From Syngnathus acus (taxonomy: Eukaryota; Chordata; Actinopteri; Syngnathiformes; Syngnathidae): a DNA stretch of 64,000 nt. Position 1 is the stretch's first letter. Each line of letters opens with the position of its first letter. Where the stretch lies: assembly GCF_901709675.1 (NCBI RefSeq), contig NC_051108.1, forward strand, positions 6,539,131 through 6,603,130. The letters run 5' to 3'. The notes beneath the pieces were generated by a model. That model saw only the letters and a program-made list of their open reading frames with translations, ran no database searches and was not told the origin of the DNA. The position numbers and the translations under genes are program-made. Of the stretch, positions 1 through 36,597 are shown piece by piece.

Positions 1-2
1 AT

Positions 3-4434
<4,432 letters not shown>

Positions 4435-5300
4435 CCAGACACACACATTTACACACACACACACACACCCAAGCCCCTTTCACACTGCCCATCAAAGCCG
4501 GTTTCCTCGGAAATTGAAGAAGCTTTGGTTAAAAAAAAAAAAGAGAAGATTTAGGATTTTTTCTTTTCTCCCCAAAATTCAATCTAGTTCTTTTTTTAGT
4601 TACAAAATAATTGAACCCTTGGATGTAATTTTTCTGATGTCTTATATAATTGTCAGAATTAATTATTAATTATAATTTTCCAAATATTGAGCAATTGTGG
4701 TAAAAAGGAAAAAAAGTGTGATATAGAATCTGAAAAACCACAGGATAAAATAATTCAGGGGATTTAAATCATGTTTTGATAAAAAGGAAAATGAAAAAAA
4801 ATAATTGGAAGAAAAACATTTTCAGGCAAAGATTCATCACGGAAAGTTGAGAAACGCTGTGTGCAAGGGGCTGCACATGAACATGCTTGGCCCAGCTACT
4901 GCTAATCCAAGCTGTGCCCCCTTCCCTCAAGTATTGGTCCATGTTGGACCCCCCCTCCCTTGTTTAGTGCTTGAAAGAAAAGCCGCAGGAGGAGCTTGCT
5001 TTACGGAACTGTACCTCGAGCGCGGTGAAAAATGCCCACTTGAGCCCAGAACGTTTCCCCCCTGTCCCCAGATGTTGTTTTTATACACCCCCTGTCCTGC
5101 TTTTTCTTTTTCTAACATTTGTATGATGCTTCGCCCTCTGCTGGAAGTCTTATGTGTTGCTGTCCAATGAAAAGCATGAACCTCCATATACTGTATTTGT
5201 GCCCAAAAATTGCACACTACCCAGTTTTTTTTTTCCTTCAGCTTTTTTGCCAAAATTGTTTTTTTTAAATGATACTAATAAAACGTTTTGGTGATGCAAT
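4435..5300 (+). other. phip: phip 3' UTR (approximate extent)
   Basis: AT-rich sequence follows the stop codon, with a short CA run at 4441-4468. A canonical AATAAA lies at 5277-5282, about 840 bp downstream. The true 3' end is inferred; the untranslated region could run further, through the repeats near 5.3-5.7 kb. Confidence 0.5.
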
Positions 5301-5687
5301 GCTTTACAGTGGACAACAACAATCTGGAAATGGCATGTGAATAATTTCTCAGTGAAATAGAATGTGTGCTGTCCAATGAAAATGACCTATTTACAAATTT
5401 GGTGACTTAAATTTTTATTCAACTGCAATATTTTAATCAGGATTTTTGTGTTTTCTTTTTTTCACCAAGGGAAAACACAAAAAGGAAAAAATAATGTGGC
5501 AATACATAGTTTCTCGTGTCTGGGTGAGTGCTGTCCAATGAAAATCCTGTACCTTTACAAAAGTAATTTTGATTTGTTTTAAATTTGCAATTTTGGAAAA
5601 AGTAATTGTTTTTCTTAAAACAGGAAATTTTTGGGAGATACTGTATATGCTTTTCAGTAGACAATGTATGCATCCCTGTCCAATGAG
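5161..5687 (+). repeat. Four degenerate repeats around TGTCCAATGA
   Basis: The decamer TGTCCAATGA recurs at 5161, 5370, 5532 and 5678, spaced 209, 162 and 146 bp. Between them are looser matches of the type CAGTGGACAACAA (about 5308), CAGTAGACAATG (about 5655) and CATTAGACAAGGACAAC (about 5828). This looks like an old, diverged tandem array in or just after the phip 3' UTR. Confidence 0.5.
5277..5282 (+). terminator. Putative phip polyadenylation signal
   Basis: AATAAA on the coding strand of phip in AT-rich sequence. It is the first canonical hexamer well downstream of the stop codon. Confidence 0.45.
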
Positions 5688-5699
5688 GAAACATTAGTC

Positions 5700-24347
<18,648 letters not shown>

Positions 24348-27300
24348 CAGTCACGCGCAAGTTATGAAATGAATAACTCAAACATGGCTGGGCATCTGTT
24401 TCAGCTCACTGTGGTTGTTTGATGTCATCAAATCATTAGCACTACAGGAGCTAGTTTTCTTTCACGCGTCATTTCATCTTTCTTTGAGAAACACATTTAT
24501 GATTTATGTTTTATCAGCCTCCAGCACACCGTGACAGCTGATTGGCCGCCATCGTGATGTGAGGGTGTGTGTGTGTGTTGTGTTTAACAAGCAGGCCTGT
24601 GTTTTTGTCTGCTTTTAAAGCCCCTGTGGAAATCCAATCTATGCTTCCTCCTCCTCCATGGAGTGCAGTCAAAATACACTTGTTTAGGCTTGGCGGACAT
24701 TTTACCAGGGCCTAGTATCATTTGGTGAGCAAGGTGGGTGGCTTTAATGGAAATTTGTGGAGAACCTTCCGAAAGTGATTTCAGCAGATGTTGGACAAAC
24801 CCGATAATCCCCGTCCTTGTCGGCTAGGCACACTTGTGCACATTTGGCCCTTATGGGCTACAGTAGCTGCTACAGTGTGTTTGAGCATGTGCTTAGCCCT
24901 ATACAGTAAATCCTGACCATGCACTGTAATCACTAATCAATAGAAAGCGATCAATCACACACCCGCGCACATGCACACACAAACACTTCCATCTGTTACA
25001 TGTTTACATCACACGACATTTACAGATGCTCCATTAAAAAGGCCCCGCCCCCTTCTTCTTATCTACGCATACACACGCACGCGGGCTATGAAGGTGACAT
25101 TAATGCAGTGTGCCGGATGTTTCTGTGACCTTTCTCTCTTTTAGGCCTGACCCCAACAGATGACCCCGGAGACGGATTAGGGCCCAATTCGCCTAATTAG
25201 CTCGACGATCCCTTCCAGCCCCTAGGCTGCACACCACCCGTGACTCACTCACTTCATTAAGGATGCCTGCGCTCATCGCCAAAACAGAAAGAATAGCAAA
25301 AGAAGTCATTTACTAAAGGTAAATCATTACAGACACTTCTTGACACTTATTCTGTTACATTTGATAAGTCTAAAAATTATTTCACTTCAATGAGTACCAG
25401 TAATTAATGAATAAGATTAGATTTCTTTTGCTTTTGATACATAGTATTAATTACATCTATTTTTGCCCGCCCCTTTTTTACTGATATATATGCATGCTGA
25501 CACTCTAACAAGTATCCAGTGAGGCGTCAAAAGCATGAAGTCAGCCTTGAAAGGCGTGCGCTAATTGCTTGCACCCCTCAGTTTGTGTCTTGTGTGTGTG
25601 GGGCAAGTTGATGTCATACATAAGTGTGTCAGCAAAGAAGTAAAGATGATTTAGGATGGTGCTCATCATATGAAAATTCCATACTGCTAGTTTTTCCAAC
25701 GTACGATGAAGCAGCGTCTGCTTTGAATTCTAGAGATGAACTCGTTGGTCTTCACACCTATGCCATGGCTACTGGAGAAATTTAAAAATTAAATTAATTC
25801 ATTAAATTTAAAAGCAATATATAAAAAATAAAATTCTCAATAAAAGCTCTGACATTTTTGGGTCAAAAAGGTAGAGGGAAAATGACTTTTTAACGCTTGT
25901 AAACAAATAGTTGTCTCTAGTTTGCCGGCCCACCCATTAAGTGTGAAATTTAGCAACCAAGTAACTTGAGTTAGCTATCTGTAAATGTGCCCGAGAAAAA
26001 CAAAAAACCTCAGCTAAAGAACCATGGCATAGATTAGCATTTGCAACATTGGCCTCTGATAATATTATATCATTCAGCTAAGTTGCCTATGCGGCGAGCC
26101 GTGATTGACAGTTCTTCCTGGGTGGTAGCAAGCAGTGACAGCTCCGTCACTACGGCAACAAACACGGCAGCCTGACGAGTGGCTCAGCGAACGCCCCCCG
26201 GGATCCATCCCAACACACATGCACATATTGTTGGGTGTGTGTGCGCGTCTCCCGTTGACTGCTGTTGTCTTCGGGTCGTTGACGTGAACGTCATGGGAGA
26301 GTGCCCGTTGGAGCTAACGGACACGTGCACACACACACTCACACACTTATCAGCTGCTTTACTGAAAAGAAACAAACAAATGGTGGTGAAATGTCATCCT
26401 AACCTAAAATAGCATGTGGCTGAAACTTTAAAAAATGTAGGCCAAAATTTTCCTGGCACATTGTTCAAATTCACTTTTTTTTTTATTTGAGTCAGTACGT
26501 TTTAACTCTGGAATTTTCATTGTATTCCATTTCGCATCCCATTTTTAATGTTTAATGGCAAAATGTCACGTCTTCCTCGCCCTCTTTTGTGTATTTGTCT
26601 TTCCTCTCACTTTCTCTTTCCGTGTCGGTGTTATCTCCCGTCAGCTCCTCCCATCTTTGTTTATTTCAGCGCCGCCGCTTCTGTTTATGTGTCCTTCTCC
26701 CCGCGTCCATAAATCGCTCTCTTGTTGGCTGTTGAAATGTGAAGAATGGCACATGTGACGTCTCCTTGCAGCTGCTGTCGCTACCACCCGCCTCCGCGAG
26801 CAGCAGGCAAAATATACACCACGCCGCTGCACATTTAAACATTTTGACCGGCTTTGATGTTCGACTACTTTGTCCCGCCTTGGAAAAAAAGATGTTGGGC
26901 GTTGTCATCCACACCACAGACTGTATAAAATCGTGTCTACCTGAATTCTTTCTAATGGCCTTTTATCACGGGCGATTTGTTACCGACGTCTCAAAATCAC
27001 TCAATAACAGCGGCCAGTGTCTGTTGTGACATAAGAAATAATGTCATTTAATTTTTTTTCTATGTAAATACTTGCTGGGTACACGGGAACGTCTGACGTA
27101 TTGTTGTTGTACAAAGACTCATTGCCCCCGTGTCAGCGTGGCTTCACAGCTCATTGACAAATATTCCCCTCGCCCGAGCGACCCCTGCCCTCTCACACAA
27201 ACGCACATTTGACAGAATGTGATCCATCGCCGTAGCATGTGACCCGCCGTCCACTGCGTGTCCAGCGTGCCATAATAAATTCCAAGGTTGTGTCAGAGGA

Positions 27301-30300
27301 GCATGTAAAAGTTTTGCTACTGTTCTCTGTACAGTTCACAGCGTGGTGGCCTATTGTCACTTAGTCAGCCATGATGGTGGCCGACTTGCATAAACTTTAT
27401 TTTTCCTCACCCCATCCTTCTTTTCCCCTGCCACCTTTCCCGACTTTTACTCCCACTCTGCTCCTTCACCTCTTTCTCCCTCCTCCCATTTTCACCCGTC
27501 CACCGAATAGTGATCATGTCTGTCGTTTCATCAGCTCTTTGCATCGCTCGGCACTATTGAGATTGATGAGCTGCTCGGCTATAAATGACTGACACACTAT
27601 ATGCGCGCACGCACACAAATGTGGGTGTTGGGGTCACGATAAGGGTTTATTTTGGTTACAAAAAAGTGAGGCATCCAAACAAACCCACCTAATAACAAAT
27701 TTTTTGTTGTTGTAAATACTAAAGAGCGCCACCTATAGGAATGGAGGTTTGATTAAATTAATTCATCTAAATTATTCAAGAAAACACTTGACTGGAAGAT
27801 AAGCTTCTATTCATGATGAAAGACCCATTTTATTTCCCAGTCACTTCCTGTCTGGCTTCTACTTTGTCTATCCAATGTGCGGTTTCCGCCTTATCCGTCA
27901 TATCTGCCGTCTAAAAATAGTCCAAGCATGCGAGCTGGACAGTCCCAGGAATGTTCCGGCTCTGTTCCTACTCGAGTCAAGTCAGCAGAGAACTTGAGTT
28001 CTCTGGTAACGTTTGTTTGCTAGCACATTATACGAAGATTTAAAATGCACGTGTATAGATTGCTAATGGAGCGACTTTATGGATATTGGCAAATCATCCG
28101 ATATGATCACATATCTGCCGTTACAAACATATAGCCGTAACTTTTGACTTCTGAACATACGCCGCAAATCATTGCTTGACTTGACAAAGATTTAACAGCT
28201 GTAAAGAACGGCAACAAAGCTCGGGTTCTTGCGACTGTCATCAAATAGCCGTCGAGTCGTTAACGGTTCACGCGGTGAAATGATCCTCAGTGATCTCTAT
28301 GTCGCCCCCCCCCAAAAAAAGCACAGGTGCACTTGGAGCCTTTTGCTGAGCTTGTTGACATCATAGAGTGATATCGTGACAAAATTCTGACATTAATACA
28401 TTTTGCGCTCCGGAGACAAAACTATTTGTATACTAAAAATAGACATTAAAAAATCATTTTTACACATTGTTTCTTTTTTTATTTTGAATTTGTGGTCCTC
28501 GGGAATGTGGTCCTAAACCTCATTCATATTTAAACTGCCTTGAAATCAGTTTAGTCTTGGCACCATATAAATAGAACGGCATTAAACCACGTTATTAATT
28601 CTACTTTTCTCTGGCACGTTTCTTGATTCCCCTCCTCCTCTGGAACCTTCCGCCGCTGCCCACTATGACCTCACCTTTGGGCATTTAATGCTCAGTCACG
28701 GACCCTGCGGCCGCCAAACTGAGCCCGCATCGTCTGAGGCCCGTAATGCTAATGCTTCCATTCCAAGCGAGTCTAAAGCCACACAACTGGCTTTTATGCA
28801 AATGCTAAATACTGTGTTGAAAGACGAGGTCAGCGTAGGGAGATTGAGCAGTACCTACTTTCTCGTTTACTGTTTACAAGTTCATTTCAAATTAGTTATT
28901 TGGGTTAGTTATTTTGTGTGTGTGTGAGACACACGGGGTCCCCCCCTAATCCCCCCCCCTCACTCAGGAACAACAAGGCTACCATTCCTTGCGTTCTAAA
29001 ATAAGACCCCCTCCACACATGTGCTCGTCTTGTCAGCGACCCCTCACGTTGACACCAGGCAACACGAGAGGCCGCGCCCGAGCTCAGGAGGAAGTGGATG
29101 ACTTGTTCTTAATAATTCTTTCATTGCTTTATGACTTGTGTTATGTAATCATTCATCTTTTTTTATTATTTCGGCAGTGGTCCCGCCACGAGCATGCTTT
29201 TGTGGTTAATTCTTCTGTGAACGAAATATTTTGTCACATGATTTATAAAAATACTTTCCTATTTTGCAACAAATAGATAACTTACCAAGCCCCAAATATC
29301 AAATTTAAGGCCACGTTGAAGTAAAATTCTGCTATTTTTGGTACAATAAATGGGGGAACACATCAAAGTTGACACCAAATAAACCCTATAAATACCATCT
29401 AGTATTTCAAAAGTGCTTGAGATGCAAAACTGACATGCTGGTAATTAATCTACATTAAACTCATGTTTAACATTTAAGCTACAGTACATGTGTTAGAATT
29501 AGAATAACTTGGCTAACGCTCTCATGGAGTATGCCTCGAGGGGGCGGCGGGGCTCCTTTTGCATTTTCTGGGATCAGCGTGACCTTTAGAGACGTCTCAA
29601 CCACCTGTTGCCACACACATTCGCACCTTCACACCCTCCTTGGCGTACGCCCTTGCTCTCTTGTGAGCCAGTGCTCGGTTGGGGGGTGGGCACACACATT
29701 GTCCGTTTACGCCGTTACGCAACACTTTGATCTGCACTGGCTGTTTATGGCATCGGTTGGAATTAGATCAGGGTTTGAGCCAGTTGACCGGAGATGTCAA
29801 GGATGGCGTTGGGGGCCATGGAAAATGTAAGCGACGCGTCCCTGCGAAGTGTGTGTTTGCGCGTGTATGTGCAAAGTATTCGCCATTCATAGGCTCTCTC
29901 GGCAGTCATTACGCTGTAGAGTTATGACTCCAAGTATAAAAATGTTCATTTCTCCTTTCATAAATGCGGTAGACAAAAAATGCTATGTTGTCTTAAATGA
30001 ACAAGGAGTAGTGTTGCATGTCTACACTCTCATTTCAAGTTTTGTACACTTAGAAGTGTACCAACGTGAAAACCTGAGCAGTATCAACATTTCATCTTAA
30101 ACCCACATTAAAAGGCAGCCCACAAGTAAATGTTCATATTGTAAACATTGTAATTGATTAAGATGAAACAAAAGGTGGTATGACAAGTCAACAATTGGCT
30201 GTGCTGTCAGTTAAATTAGTTGCGTACAAAAGCTGTTGGCATGAATAGATGTGTGCATGTGTGTATATATATATAATTGGGCCAAGAGCATATGTGTAAG

Positions 30301-30653
30301 AAGAGTCTCTAACAAACAAGTTCAAGGTCAAAGAGCAGGTGCATAAGTGCCACGGGTCCCTCGCCCCAACCCCCCCCCGTTATGTTCTCGCCTTCCAGCC
30401 ACGATACACACTCAGTGCGTGGCTGTGAGGAAGCATGGAAACAAAGTGCTCACTTCAACTCACCGGACTTCCTTCTTCCATAATCACTTCCAGTTTTCAC
30501 CCCCGTCGTTGTGTTATCACTTTGATTAGCTGGCGACATGTCCAGGGTGTAACCATTCAAAAGTCAGCTGCGATAGGTTTGCGCTCACCCTAATATGGAT
30601 AAGCGTTTCGAGGCCTTCCTGAGTGTCGTATGTCGGATGCACGGTAAACAATT
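24348..30653. other. Gene-poor interval downstream of tbx18
   Basis: No coding exon or RNA gene could be supported. The tbx18 3' UTR must lie at the right end, immediately below 30654, but I found no clear polyadenylation signal for it on the minus strand. Short AT (30265-30275) and CA runs are present, with C-rich patches near 28300 and 28940. Confidence 0.5.
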
Positions 30654-33600
30654 TCAGCCCAGGTGGGCGGTGACTTGCGAGCCCCCGCTCCCCGACGGGC
30701 TGCCTGCTAGCCCCAAAGTCCGAGAGTCGAATAAGAAGCCCTGCTGTCCAGCGGCGAGCACCCCCAGGCTGTCCGTTAGCGTCCCATTAGGACACGAGCC
30801 AAGCGGGGTGATCTGTTGGTTGGCGGCGGCACTCATTTTGTCCGGACTGGCGGCCAGGCGGGGGGACGACGGGAAGGTGTAGCCATATAGGCCGTAGTGA
30901 GGCGTGTGAAGGCGGAGGCCGGCATAGCCCTGCGGGGCGGGGCCGGACAGGTAGCCCAGTTGCGACGTGGAGAGCGGCAGGGTGCAGAAGGCGTCGCCCT
31001 CGTAGGACGCCGGGCCTCGGGGCGGCGGGAAGGGCTCCGGAGGGGCGGCGTAGCGGTGGAGCGGGAGGGCCGGGCGACTGCAGGTGAAGTCGCCCGGGCT
31101 GAGGGGACACACCTGGAAGGGCGACGAGCAGGGCGAGGGTGATAGCAAATGAGGTGATGGACCGACACCTCCATGGCCTCCTTGGACTCCTGTGGGAACA
31201 CGAGTTCATTGAGATGTCATTAGTTGTCACCTGAGCAAAAATGATGTCAGATGTAATTTTTGGGGGGGGGTCATCAAGATCATGTACCTTGTTTGGTCAT
31301 GCCAGGGATGTCCTCGAAGGTTAGCGTCCGCAAAGACGGCCGCCAGAAGGCATACGACTCCACCAGGGCTTCCAGGCCCATCCTGCAAACACAAATCACG
31401 TTAGCCACGCCACCTCGTAAAATGACCACCTGGCCGCCATCTTGGTCTGTCTCTCTGTCTGTGCAGGTAATGAGGGGCATAAACGCCACGTCGCCATTGG
31501 CCGCTGCCAGCCGGGCGCTCCGAGGTAATTGCTTTCACACGGCTTTTATGGGCCAATCAGGAGCGAGGAGGCCGGAAGCCGCAGTGAGGATTTATGAGGT
31601 GGGATCACCCACCCTCTCGCCTCCACCCTACCTCACCCGTCCTCCTCCAAGGTAGGCTGGTGTGGCCGCCTAACGCAACTCCTCTGTTGGACCTCGTTAG
31701 TGTAAGGATGAAAGTCACCCCGCCCCACCCCCACCGCCGCCCAACATATGCGCACACCCGCAGGGTTGAAGCCGCGCTGATAATTTAGACAAGCTGCCCC
31801 TGTGAAAAGTATGCATGTTCACATTTCGCATGCTTGCCTTAATTGTTGGCTTACTGCTTTTTTTTTTGTACCGATTGCATTTGACTCATTTAGCTTTTGT
31901 TTCAGAAACTGTGTTCCGATCTTCCACGACAAAGTGAGGAATACTCCACCATGAAATCTCCTGAACGCTGCTGCGGTAAGACTTGATTAGTTCCACTCGG
32001 GGTGGATTTTTCACGTTCGTAGCGGCCCGTCGCACACTTCCCACGAGGGAAGGATAAATAAATGCAGGCCGTGCTTTTTTCCCCCCTTTCCCGTAATATC
32101 AGACTGAAATAGCCGTGACAAAAAACAAAAAGACAGAAAACCCGCAGGCCAGTAAGAATCTCAAACATGACCCAGTTGCGGCGGGTAGTATGAAGGTCTC
32201 GACTCACCGATTCCTTCCAGAGTCTCTGAAGCCTTTGGCAAAAGGGTTTCTGTCAATTTTCAGCCTGGTTATCTGGAAAACACAGGAAAAATTCCCCCAA
32301 ATCTTATGACAACACATAAAGCATGCCAGCGTGTCTCTTGACATTTAGGAAACTGAGGCAGTGTGTTTGCGGGGACGCACATGTGACACACGCTAGTTGA
32401 GAGAAAAAATTGTTCAACCGTGTGAGCTGAATCCAATGTCAGATGTTCAGTCTTACGCTCAATTTGGATAATGTACACCATTGCGTTATTTTTACAGGCA
32501 GCTAGTTTGTCAGTTGGCAGGATTAACCAGAAAAAAAAAAAGTGAACTCAGTCAGGTTTTTCTTTGTGGACACATTTTTACTTTTAAGTGAAGAGTCTTA
32601 TCTAAATTTCAAACTGTTCTGGGATAAAAACCGCCTACGTGGTTTTCATTAGACATCAATGACTTTTCTCGTTGAATTCAAAGCGTTTGAAATTCTCACT
32701 CTGTGGTAAGCAAAAAGTGACCAACGGGGTGGGAGGTGTACGCTTCTGTTTTCATATTGTTGGGGAGGGTTGACTTGAAGATGATGAGTAGGTACGGACC
32801 TGCTGGTTCTGGTACGCCGTGACGGTGGTGAAGACTGTCTCGGGGAAAGAGAAGGTGCACGTGCCCTCCCCAGCGGGTACGGCCTTCACCGGGGACAACT
32901 CCTCACCGCACTCCTTCCGAATCACGTGCACCCGCGGCTGGTACTTGTGCATGGAGTGCAGGATTACCTGCATTGGGCGCAAGCAAAATGGGCTCTTAAT
33001 GTGTTTCAAAAAATTATCTTTTTAATTCGGCAGGAGATTGTGAATTTTGATTTTAGCAAGCAAAGAGCATTTTGTTGCCTGGGTCCTTCAAAATGCTTCA
33101 TCTACTGGAAGACCTCCTCCAAGGCCAAACCATTAGAAAAATCAGGCCAGTGGATATATATATTTATTTATTTATTTATTTTGCTTTTTAAGGTGGTGTT
33201 CAAAATTTAAGTCATTTTCTTTGAAATGTTCTAATTTAACTTTTAAATACACACACAGAAATATAGTATAAGTGTAAATAAAATCATAACGGTTAATACT
33301 AATAAGGTTAAGCGATACCATGAATGAATAGTTGGATAATAATGTGGTCAATAATAATAATAATGATAGGTGAATTTACATGTCCCTGGTCGTCCAGCTC
33401 GTTGTTGGTGAGCTTGAGCTTGTCGAAGCTGACCACCTGCCTCATCCACGTCTCCCCTGAGGCGGGCGAGTCCGGGTGGATGTAGACCCGCGGTGGCACC
33501 GGAGAGTCGGCGTTGCCCGCCACCATCCATTTGGAGCTATGGTACACGTACCTGTAAGTACACAGCAAAACCATCCACTTGCAGTTTGTGTCGAAAAAAG

Positions 33601-35485
33601 AATATCAAAATTTAAATAAGGAATTTTTGGAATGCCAAAAAGTGGTTCTGTGAGGTTTTTTTTTTTTTTTTTTTTTTTAAACTTGATTGATTCAAATTGG
33701 TTGAGAAATGTGAAAGCAGAAGTGTGTGAAAAAAGTAGGGACGGTAAGAAAAATAATCTCCAGCAATCCCACAATAACTGAAGTTATGTAAATGTTGTTC
33801 CAAACAAGACTGTTGAATCTTTCTGGCGTGCGTAAATACGCACCAAAGGCTCTTGGGAACCTTTGTTGTGCTTTTCCCCCCCCCTCTGCAGATTGGCACA
33901 TTTGCTGCGCTGACCTTCCAGCAGACCGAGGTTAAAAGTCCAAAAGGAACAACCAAACAACTGTGCCCAGCGCCCTTTGTGTGTAACACAAAGAGGAATT
34001 ACGACTTCAACGTGTCATATTTCTCATTTCTAGCTTACCTGTATCGTTTGTTGTCCACGGGGATGATATCCATGGCGATGTAATATTGCTGATGTGGGTC
34101 CAAACCGGACATTTTCACACGCATGGCAGGGAACATCCGCCTGAAAACCAAACGCATCTATTTAGAAATACCTTGCAGTAATGGGGGCTTTCAATTGACT
34201 TTGCAAAAAAAAAAAAAAAATAGTGATGCTCACTTTGCAATGATTTCTTAATTAAATCCTTGAATATTTATCTTTGACTATAATGTCCCCACTATTAATT
34301 ACGTTTAACCAAAACGTGCAAATTGGTTTTTTTTTAAAGCACACTATTTTATTGGCCTTTTAATTTAAATTGAATTTGCATGAACACAAACGGGCAAAAC
34401 ATGACTTAGCAAATGTCTATACCTTCCAGCTTTCGTGATGATCATCTCCGTGCCGATCTCGTGGAAGCGTTTCCACAGGTCCGAGCCCTGTAGGTCCACG
34501 CGTGGGTCCTCGCTCCCGGTCCCGCAAACGGCTGCGAGTTGCGGACTCTCCAGGAGCGCGTCTTCGCTCTCTGTAGCACACGCGCGCACAAACACGCAAT
34601 TACTTGTTACCACGTTCCACACGTTTACTGCGTCTCCACTCCATTTTTTTAAAATTACAATTGAGAATTCTTTGTATTAAAAATGTAATTCAATTAAGTA
34701 GCTATTATACAATTTTGGGGAGTTGAAATACAGTTGAATTTATTGATCATTCTGATAACTAAGCATATTTATGAGCGTGTTTTCTTTTGTGTGTGTGTGT
34801 GTGCGTGCAGGCGGTGCATTTGAATGCAGACCCTGAGACTTATTGCATTAGAAGTGACACCGTAGACTCGCGTATTAGGTTTCCAAGTTTCCAGTGCATC
34901 CTGGTGCTTTTGGGTCCGTTTCTACTGCTGCTAATTGGCGCGTTTACGACTGCAGCCAAAAGCCCATAAAATAAAGCATCGACTCACAGTCATAATTGTC
35001 ACACACTTTGCACGCCGGCCACAAGCCCAACATGTCTTGTTTGCATGGCTTCTAGAATGACAATAATCAAGATTAATAATGACGACGATATTGTAAGTAT
35101 CTGATCACTATTTTATATTATATTATACTAACATAGATGTGTGTGGAATGTAGACGTGTGTCTGATGTAGCAGCCGATAGCGTTGTTGAATGTTGTGGAT
35201 GTCTCCAAATTTTGTACATATTATTCCATCTTGTGTTCCAGTTTTTGGCAGCACTGCAAGCTTTTACTTACGGGATCCGTCGCTGGCATATTCCGCCTCG
35301 CTGCCGTGCACTCTGCCCGCCGGTGGAGGCTCCGGACTGGCGGCCGTTCTCGGGACGTCGTAGCCGGGCGACGTCGCGCCTTCTCCAGCCGTCCTGCGCC
35401 TCTTCTCGGCCCCGATGAGCGCCTCCACCGAGAAGGCGTGCGCCTTAACGCTGAGCGCGCACGGTGAACGTCGCTTCTCGGCCAT
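30654..35485 (-). CDS. tbx18: tbx18-type T-box transcriptional repressor, complete CDS in 8 exons
   Basis: Reading leftwards, exons are 35485-35272, 34570-34423, 34140-34039, 33551-33380, 32967-32800, 32272-32208, 31382-31288 and 31189-30654. All junctions are GT-AG, and the sum is 1500 bp (499 aa plus stop). The N-terminus [11 protein letters not shown] is followed by [10 protein letters not shown] at residues 16-25, the eh1-like Groucho/TLE-binding repressor motif of the TBX15/18/22 group, and a basic stretch EKRRR. The T-box spans about residues 96-290 ([53 protein letters not shown]). After it, [20 protein letters not shown] matches TBX18 rather than TBX15. The C-terminus keeps [18 protein letters not shown] and FDSRTLG. 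Mammalian TBX18 is about 607 aa, so linkers here are shorter. Known roles include sinoatrial node, epicardium, somite and ureter development. TBX15 is the main alternative. Confidence 0.93.
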
Positions 35486-36533
35486 AGCTCCGATCCCAAG
35501 TCCCGGGAAGCGACAGTGGTCAAGGCGTGTCAACCGTGTCTTGGGTACGAAGACGACGACAACGCAGAAGAGTCCCCGAAAAGGTGAAGAAGTGTTCTGT
35601 GGTGCAAGTTTCCTCGCGTCTGAGGTCTCGGTTGTCCACCACTTTTTTTGGAGGGAGGTGTCAACATAGGGGGAGAACCAAGGAGGGGCTGTGGGGAACC
35701 TGTCAATCACAAATGGCCTGGGCCAATCAGGAGTCTTCCCAGTACCCACTCCGGAAGTGGTTACCCTCCGTGGCCGCGCCCACTGGTGAAGCCCATATGT
35801 GGTCAACGAGTGAAGCAACACCACATCAAACCCTTCAGTTAGAATTTATTGCATTATTTACATTATTTACTCGACGTTTTAACACAAGCGATAAATTAAA
35901 TCTCAGTAATTTATTCAACATCAAATAGGAAAATGTGCACATACAACTGACAATAGACATGACTCCTTCTCCTTCTATTGGATGTTGAATAAACTCGTAC
36001 AACGAACAGACACAAAGAACGCAAAAATTTTGAAGCAAGGAATAAAGATGCATATTCTTCATAGTTTTACAGTCAGTGCAAAGGTGTTGTTATTAATGGT
36101 AATTTAGTACAATACACCCAAAATGTGAAGTGTTGATAATACTGTGAAATTGTCATTCTGCTGAATGTTTTAGTTCTACGCAAATTTTGTGAAAAAATAA
36201 TCTGCTATGAGCTATTGTTCAATAAAGTGTCCTTGGTCCTCAAGAAGACGCAAAGCAATTCTATAAGATTTGTTATGTATGCTACATTATTTCGCATTTC
36301 ACTTCATGTAATTTCATTGGCATGCATTTCAATAGGTTTAATTGTGGTCCTCACTAAACACATAATTGAGATTAAAAAGATTATTTAATAGTATTAAATC
36401 GAACATAGTGTTATTTATTCGACGTTCCATCGATTATTCACTAAATAACGATGGATATTTACAAAGAACTCTGCTGTAACGGTTGACTTGAATAATCATG
36501 AATTGAACGATTTATTGACATGTTCTGTTTCAG

Positions 36534-36597
36534 TGATGGTGAGAAGGGTCCCCGAAGTGACATTTTGACCTCCACGACGAGCAAGCAAGTAAATCAG
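36534..36597 (+). ncRNA. Candidate exon of an unassigned transcript upstream of tbx18
   Basis: A 64-bp segment sits between a strong acceptor (pyrimidine-rich, ending TTCTGTTTCAG) and a strong donor (CAG|GTGAGG). One frame is open throughout but resembles nothing I know. It lies about 1 kb upstream of tbx18 on the opposite strand, where divergent non-coding transcripts of developmental regulators often occur. Evidence is splice signals only. Confidence 0.25.
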
